Positions 6,593 to 10,318 of a stretch of 10,318 nucleotides of DNA are shown in pieces. Source of the DNA: Caryophanales bacterium UBA4691 (lineage in GTDB: Bacteria > Bacillota_I > Bacilli_A > RFN20 > CAG-826); contig DHKP01000027.1 in the NCBI GenBank assembly GCA_002404865.1, positions 1-10,318 on the forward strand, read 5' to 3'. Under the pieces are notes generated by a model. The model had not been told where the DNA came from. It saw nothing but the letters and a program-made list of their open reading frames with translations, and made no database searches. How positions within the stretch are numbered: the stretch's first letter is position 1; every line of letters begins with the position of its first letter. A program made the translations under genes and the position numbers.

Positions 6593-8692
6593 TTAACGAA
6601 GGTTCATCGCGCTCTTCTTGACGATCTCGTCTTGGACGAAGCGTGGGCATTGTCCATAGTGATCGAAGGTCATCGTGAAGTTGCCTCTGCCCTGCGTGAG
6701 AGAGCGAAGGTCAGTAACGTAACCGAACATTTCAGCAAGCGGAACCTCGCAAGTGACGACTTTCGCGTTTCCGCGAACCGTTTCATTAGTGAGAGTGCCG
6801 CGTCTACGGCTAATATCGCCGATAACGTCACCATAATATTGTTCTGGAACTGTGACATCCACTTTCATGATTGGTTCGAGGATGACAGGTCCGCACTTAT
6901 TCGCGGCTTCTTTTAAAGCCATAGAAGCAGCAATCTTATAAGCGGCTTCCGAGCTATCGACTTCGTGATAGCTTCCGTCGAATAAGGTGGCTTTGATATC
7001 GATGGCAGGGAAGCCAGCGATTAAGCCTCTATTGAGGGCATCCACCAAGCCTTGTTGTGTTGGTTTGATGAATTCCTTTGGAACGGCACCGCCGACAATC
7101 GCGTCGACGAATTCGAATCCTTTGCCTGGGTTTGGTTCGAAACGGATCCATACGTCACCGTATTGACCGTGTCCGCCAGACTGTTTGATGTATCTACCTT
7201 CGGCTTCACCGGTCTTGGTGATGGTCTCACGGTAGTTGACTTGTGGGGCGCCAACGTTAACGTCGACGTTGAATTCACGTCTCATACGTTCGACGAGAAC
7301 GTCGAGTTGAAGCTCGCCAACGCCACCAATGATGGTTTGGCCGGTTTCGTTATTGGTGTGAACGCGGAAGGTCGGGTCTTCCTCAGCGAGTTTTTGAAGA
7401 GCGATGGCCATCTTTTCGACGTCAGCTTTGGTCTTTGGTTCGACCGCTTCTTCTAGAACTGGCTCTGGGAATTCCATCTTTTCGAGAACGACTGGTTCAC
7501 TTGGATCGGTGAGGGTATCGCCGGTGGTCGTGTTCTTTAAGCCAATGACCGCGCCGATTTCACCAGCGTGAAGAACGCTGACTTCTTGACGGCGGTTACT
7601 ATGCATAAGAACTAGACGCGCGATACGTTCTTGAGTGCCACGGCTAGAATTGTAGACGTAGCTTCCGCTCTTAAGTTCGCCTTGATAGACACGAACATAA
7701 GCAAGACGCCCAACGAATGGATCGGTTGCAATCTTGAAGGCTAAGCCAACGAATGGGGCGTCATCGGTGACGCGGCAAACGTATTCTTGCCCTTTGAGCT
7801 CACCCTTTTCTCCAGGAATATCGAGAGGAGATGGGAGGTAGTCAATGACGGCATCAAGAAGGAGCTGAACGCCTTTGTTCTTGAAAGCAGTTCCGCAGAA
7901 TACTGGGAAGAATTTGCCGCTGATGGTGGCTTTTCTCATGACGGCTTTGATTTCTTCAACGCTTGGCTCGACTCCATCAAGCACTTTCATCATGAGGTCG
8001 TCGTCGTAATTAGCGAGTTTCTCAAGAAGCTCTTGATGATAGAAATTGGCTTTGTCTTTGAGCTCATCTGGGATTGGCTTCTCAGTTGGAGCGTCGTCTT
8101 TATTGCCAGTGTAATACCAAGCGACCATTCTCACCAAATCGATTTCGCCAGTGAATTGTGATTCACGGCCGATTGGGTATTGAGCGGCAGCATAATCAAC
8201 GCCAAGTCTTTCTTTGAGTGTGTCTAAGCACATTTCAAAATCAGCGCCAATCGCGTCCATTTTGTTGCAGAAAACAATTCTTGGAACGCCATATTTATCG
8301 GCTTGGCGCCAAACGGTTTCCGTTTGTGGTTCGACACCGTTTTTGGAGTCAAGAACCGTAACGGCACCATCGAGAACGCGAAGAGAACGCTCGACTTCAA
8401 CGGTGAAGTCAACGTGCCCTGGGGTATCGATGATATTGATACGATGGCCTTTCCAGAAACAAGTTGTCGCAGAGCTAGTGATAGTGATACCGCGCTCTTG
8501 CTCTTCTTCCATCCAGTCCATGACGGCAGTTCCTTCGTGAACTTCGCCGATTTTGTGTGTTCTACCAGTGTAATAAAGGATACGTTCACTCGTCGTGGTT
8601 TTCCCAGCGTCGATGTGAGCCATAATACCGATGTTGCGGGTATGAGGGAGGTCGTAAGTTTCCGACTCTTTGATCATATTCTCGTCAGCCAT
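6593..8692 (-). CDS. fusA: Elongation factor G
   Basis: EF-G is the GTPase that drives ribosomal translocation and, with RRF, ribosome recycling in the cytoplasm. At 699 residues it is normal for bacterial EF-G. G motifs are complete: AHIDAGKT (25-32), RGITI (67-71), DTPGH (89-93), NKMD (143-146) and GTAFKN (267-272). Later domains are recognisable: domain II around ATDPFVGRLAYVRVYQG, domain III around GGVGELQLDV, domain IV around SGGHGQYGDVW with IDIKATLFDGSYHEVDS, and domain V around LEPIMKVDVTVPE with RGNFTMTFDHY. An AAAGGAG ribosome site at 8700-8706 lies 7 bases before the ATG. The gap to rpsG is 16 bases, as expected for the third gene of the str operon. The full single-copy character and operon position argue against a paralogue such as a tetracycline-protection protein. 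Confidence 0.98.
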   Translation of the reverse strand: MADENMIKESETYDLPHTRNIGIMAHIDAGKTTTSERILYYTGRTHKIGEVHEGTAVMDWMEEEQERGITITSSATTCFWKGHRINIIDTPGHVDFTVEVERSLRVLDGAVTVLDSKNGVEPQTETVWRQADKYGVPRIVFCNKMDAIGADFEMCLDTLKERLGVDYAAAQYPIGRESQFTGEIDLVRMVAWYYTGNKDDAPTEKPIPDELKDKANFYHQELLEKLANYDDDLMMKVLDGVEPSVEEIKAVMRKATISGKFFPVFCGTAFKNKGVQLLLDAVIDYLPSPLDIPGEKGELKGQEYVCRVTDDAPFVGLAFKIATDPFVGRLAYVRVYQGELKSGSYVYNSSRGTQERIARLVLMHSNRRQEVSVLHAGEIGAVIGLKNTTTGDTLTDPSEPVVLEKMEFPEPVLEEAVEPKTKADVEKMAIALQKLAEEDPTFRVHTNNETGQTIIGGVGELQLDVLVERMRREFNVDVNVGAPQVNYRETITKTGEAEGRYIKQSGGHGQYGDVWIRFEPNPGKGFEFVDAIVGGAVPKEFIKPTQQGLVDALNRGLIAGFPAIDIKATLFDGSYHEVDSSEAAYKIAASMALKEAANKCGPVILEPIMKVDVTVPEQYYGDVIGDISRRRGTLTNETVRGNAKVVTCEVPLAEMFGYVTDLRSLTQGRGNFTMTFDHYGQCPRFVQDEIVKKSAMNLR

Positions 8693-8708
8693 AGTATTTC
8701 TCCTTTAA

Positions 8709-9179
8709 TTACCAACGATAATGAGCATAGGCTTTATTAGCTTCTGCCATCTTGTGGACGTCTTCTTTCTTCTTCACGGAAGCACCGTTACCATTTGCGG
8801 CATCGATGATTTCGCCAGCAAGCTTCTCTTCCATGGTCTTCTCGTTGCGAAGACGGCTATAGGTAACGAGCCAACGTAGTCCGAGTGTTTGTTTTCTTTC
8901 TGGGGAAACTTCCACTGGAACTTGATAGTTAGCAGCGCCAATGCGGCGAACCTTAAGCTCGACTTCTGGCATGATGTTATTGATCGCGGTCGCAAAGACA
9001 TCAATCGCTGGTTTTTGCGTTTTCTCTTCAATGATCTTGAAGGAATGATAGATGATGGTTTGAGCGGTTCCACGCTTTCCATCATACATGACGCGGTTGA
9101 TAAGACGAGTAACGAGTTTGCTATTATAAATTGGATCAGGAAGCACATCGCGCTTCTCAATTTTTCCTTTACGTGACAT
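8709..9179 (-). CDS. rpsG: 30S ribosomal protein S7
   Basis: S7 is a primary 16S rRNA-binding protein that nucleates assembly of the 30S head and contacts E-site tRNA. The 156 residues are the usual Bacillota length. Diagnostic stretches are LPDPIYNSKLVTRLINRV, DGKRGTAQTI, RRIGAANYQVPVEV, TLGLRWLV and the C-terminus HKMAEANKAYAHYRW. An AAGGAGA ribosome site at 9187-9193 lies 7 bases before the ATG. The 15-base gap to rpsL contains that site and no obvious hairpin, so the S7 autoregulatory structure known from the E. coli rpsL-rpsG intercistronic region is not evident here. Confidence 0.98.
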   Translation of the reverse strand: MSRKGKIEKRDVLPDPIYNSKLVTRLINRVMYDGKRGTAQTIIYHSFKIIEEKTQKPAIDVFATAINNIMPEVELKVRRIGAANYQVPVEVSPERKQTLGLRWLVTYSRLRNEKTMEEKLAGEIIDAANGNGASVKKKEDVHKMAEANKAYAHYRW

Positions 9180-9194
9180 TAATTTTTCTCCTTA

Positions 9195-9614
9195 TTACTC
9201 ACTCTTGGCAGGTTTCTTTGTTCCATATAGGGAACGGCCTTGACGACGGGCTTCGATACCCGCGCAGTCTAAGCATCCGCGAATGATATGGTAACGGACA
9301 CCTGGAAGATCCTTGACACGTCCACCGCGGATCATGACGGTGCTATGCTCTTGAAGGTTATGTCCTTCTCCGCCGATATACGCAGTGACTTCATAGCCAT
9401 TGGATAAGCGGACACGAGCATACTTACGAAGCGCAGAGTTTGGCTTCTTTGGGGTCATCGTGCCAACACGGGTGCAAACACCACGCTTTTGAGCGCTCGC
9501 CTGGTTGGTCGACTTCTTAGTGAGGCTGTTGTAGCGTCTGCCAAGGGCTGGAGTTTTTGATTTTTTCGCAGCGGTATGGCGGCCTTCTCTCACCAATTGA
9601 TTGATTGTAGGCAT
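9195..9614 (-). CDS. rpsL: 30S ribosomal protein S12
   Basis: S12 sits at the decoding centre and controls accuracy. The protein has 139 residues and begins MPTINQLVREG. It has the Bacillota-type insertion (about 26-39) absent from the 124-residue E. coli protein. The decoding loops TMTPKKPNSALRK (52-64) and GGRVKDLPGVRYH (97-109) are intact. Lys56 and Lys101, equivalent to E. coli K43 and K88 (Met counted), are the wild-type residues, so no streptomycin-resistance substitution is present there. Asp102 matches the Asp modified in E. coli. The ATG at 9614 is preceded by AGGAGA at 9621-9626 with a 6-base gap. The frame stays open upstream to 9845, but that stretch has no S12 similarity and contains the promoter and leader, so it is not coding. 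It is the first gene of the str operon. Confidence 0.98.
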   Translation of the reverse strand: MPTINQLVREGRHTAAKKSKTPALGRRYNSLTKKSTNQASAQKRGVCTRVGTMTPKKPNSALRKYARVRLSNGYEVTAYIGGEGHNLQEHSTVMIRGGRVKDLPGVRYHIIRGCLDCAGIEARRQGRSLYGTKKPAKSE

Positions 9615-9637
9615 ACTTTTTCTCCTAATTTTCTTTT

Positions 9638-9667
9638 CGCGCCGCTTCAAAAAGAAGCAAACGCGCG
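9638..9667 (-). promoter_or_regulatory. GC-rich hairpin in the rpsL leader
   Basis: The leader can fold into an inner 5-bp stem (9644-9648 with 9654-9658, GCTTC/GAAGC) closing a five-base loop. An outer 5-bp stem of alternating C and G (9638-9642 with 9663-9667) is separated from it by an asymmetric internal loop. It lies between the predicted transcription start and the ribosome site, about 11 bases before AGGAGA. No T tract follows, so it is not a terminator; a role in translation control or mRNA stability is possible but unproven. Confidence 0.5.
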
Positions 9668-9675
9668 CAAGGAAG

Positions 9676-9704
9676 ATATTACGCGGATAAAAATTAGCCG
9701 TCAA
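9676..9704 (-). promoter_or_regulatory. Sigma-A-like promoter of the str operon
   Basis: On the minus strand TTGACG (9699-9704, one mismatch) is followed after exactly 17 bases by TAATAT (9676-9681). The predicted start, near 9669, gives a leader of about 55 bases. Hexamer and spacing match the tuf promoter at 6513-6541. Confidence 0.7.
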
Positions 9705-10318
9705 TAAAGAATTTACCGAAGCTTTTCGCTTTTTGATACTCACGGTTATGTGGACTTCAAAAAAGAGGCATTTTCTCGCCTTGGCAAAAAGAAGTAAATT
9801 TTTGTTTTCTTTTAAACGGTTGACTCCCCCACAATCAATTATCAAACTGCCCCTTCTCGTCTAACTCGGATATCGATACTCGTTCTTATGGCTTCTTCTT
9901 AAGTTTGCGCAATTTTCAAGGAAAAAGAGATAATAATCGCGAAAAGAAAAGCCTATTGCCTTTTGTGCACGAACAAAAAATAAAGAAGAGCGGCCTTATT
10001 CCAAAAACCATTCAATGCGGAAGATTTCACGTTCTTGCATGATTGAAATTGGAAATAAAATCAATAGAAAAAGGGGCGAAATCGCATCTACATCAAGGGC
10101 TTTATCAAATTAATATCCCCTGGCTTTGATGTATCGTTCAATGATGGCGATGTCTTTTGTACAATTTCGCTCCTCAAAGAAGACAAAAAGCAAGGATGCA
10201 TTTATGGCATCGGGGCGATAATGGTTTTAAGGTGGGTATCGATTCCATTCCAGCCTTTAAGCTAGGAGAAAAGCAAAGACGTCACCATAAGGCACGAATA
10301 AAAATCCGCGTCTTCAAG
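9705..10318. other. Intergenic region upstream of rpsL with no intact gene
   Basis: About 600 bases upstream of the rpsL promoter carry no complete ORF with a convincing start and ribosome site on either strand. The rpoBC genes often found upstream of rpsL are not visible here. Stretch 9705-9990 is A/T-run rich with no clear structure beyond a weak 4-bp hairpin (9766-9781). From about 10080 rightward the plus strand looks more like coding sequence, but broken between frames (see the separate entry). Confidence 0.6.
10083..10318 (+). pseudogene. Possible broken or partial plus-strand gene
   Basis: Two overlapping plus-frame stretches have protein-like composition. Frame starting 10083 reads RIYIKGFIKLISPGFDV, then SFNDGDVFCTISLLKEDKK, and stops at TAG near 10263. 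A second frame, open from 10145 to the window end, reads DNGFKVGIDSIPAFKLGEKQ from 10217. The two would join into one continuous sequence through a single shift near 10211-10217. A third fragment with an ATG at 10039 (MIEIGNKINRKRGE) could be its beginning, through a second shift near 10080. I recognise no family and there is no clear ribosome site. It could be a decayed gene, an assembly error, or chance open frames. Confidence 0.25.

Noticed and set aside
6593..8692. Tetracycline ribosomal protection protein instead of EF-G
   Set aside because: Length, GTPase motifs, domain IV sequence and the rpsL-rpsG-fusA-tuf order all fit housekeeping EF-G.
9759..9781. Weak hairpin plus T6 on the minus strand, resembling a terminator
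   Set aside because: The stem is only 4 bp (AGGC/GCCT) with an 8-base loop, and no gene ends just upstream.
9615..9845. 77-residue N-terminal extension of S12 in the same open frame
   Set aside because: It has no similarity to S12, contains the promoter and leader, and a good ribosome site precedes the ATG at 9614.

Overview
The window is a low-to-moderate GC bacterial chromosome segment from a Bacillota/Mollicutes-like lineage. The ribosomal proteins S12 and S7 and the elongation factors EF-G and EF-Tu all match the Bacillus-type forms. S12 carries the roughly 14-residue insertion near residues 26-39 that is typical of Bacillota. All three stop codons occur as stops, TGA ends the lipoprotein gene, and Trp is encoded by TGG, so the standard code applies rather than the Mycoplasma code. 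An uncultured, gut-type Bacilli relative is a reasonable inference, but the species cannot be named from the sequence.

Layout, with almost everything on the minus strand. From the right end: about 700 bases (9615-10318) hold no confident intact gene, only the rpsL promoter and leader and possible fragments of a plus-strand gene. Then comes the classical str operon, rpsL-rpsG-fusA (9614 down to 6593), with 15-16 base gaps. A 125-base spacer with an inverted repeat and a sigma-A-like promoter follows, then tuf (6467-5250), which ends in a strong intrinsic terminator (5197-5223). An AT-rich intergenic stretch (4895-5196) leads to a second, unrelated operon. It holds a short ORF with a perfect Shine-Dalgarno (4879-4775), a secreted lipoprotein of unknown function (4794-3607), a four-helix membrane protein (3602-3147) and a large glycoside hydrolase family 3 enzyme (3157-71). 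The window ends in a bidirectional terminator (26-60) shared with the last codons of a plus-strand gene (1-24).

The str operon supplies the small-subunit proteins S12 and S7 and the two translocation/delivery GTPases. The second operon looks like a surface carbohydrate-processing module. Its enzyme has GH3 domains in reversed order (C-terminal domain first, catalytic TIM barrel last) and a membrane helix at each end, so the catalytic part should sit outside the cell tethered at both termini. Its neighbours are a lipoprotein and a small integral membrane protein, and very tight gene junctions (20-base overlap, 4-base gap, 11-base overlap) indicate translational coupling. This operon is the most interesting part of the window. 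I saw no CRISPR, IS element, phage gene or complete RNA gene.
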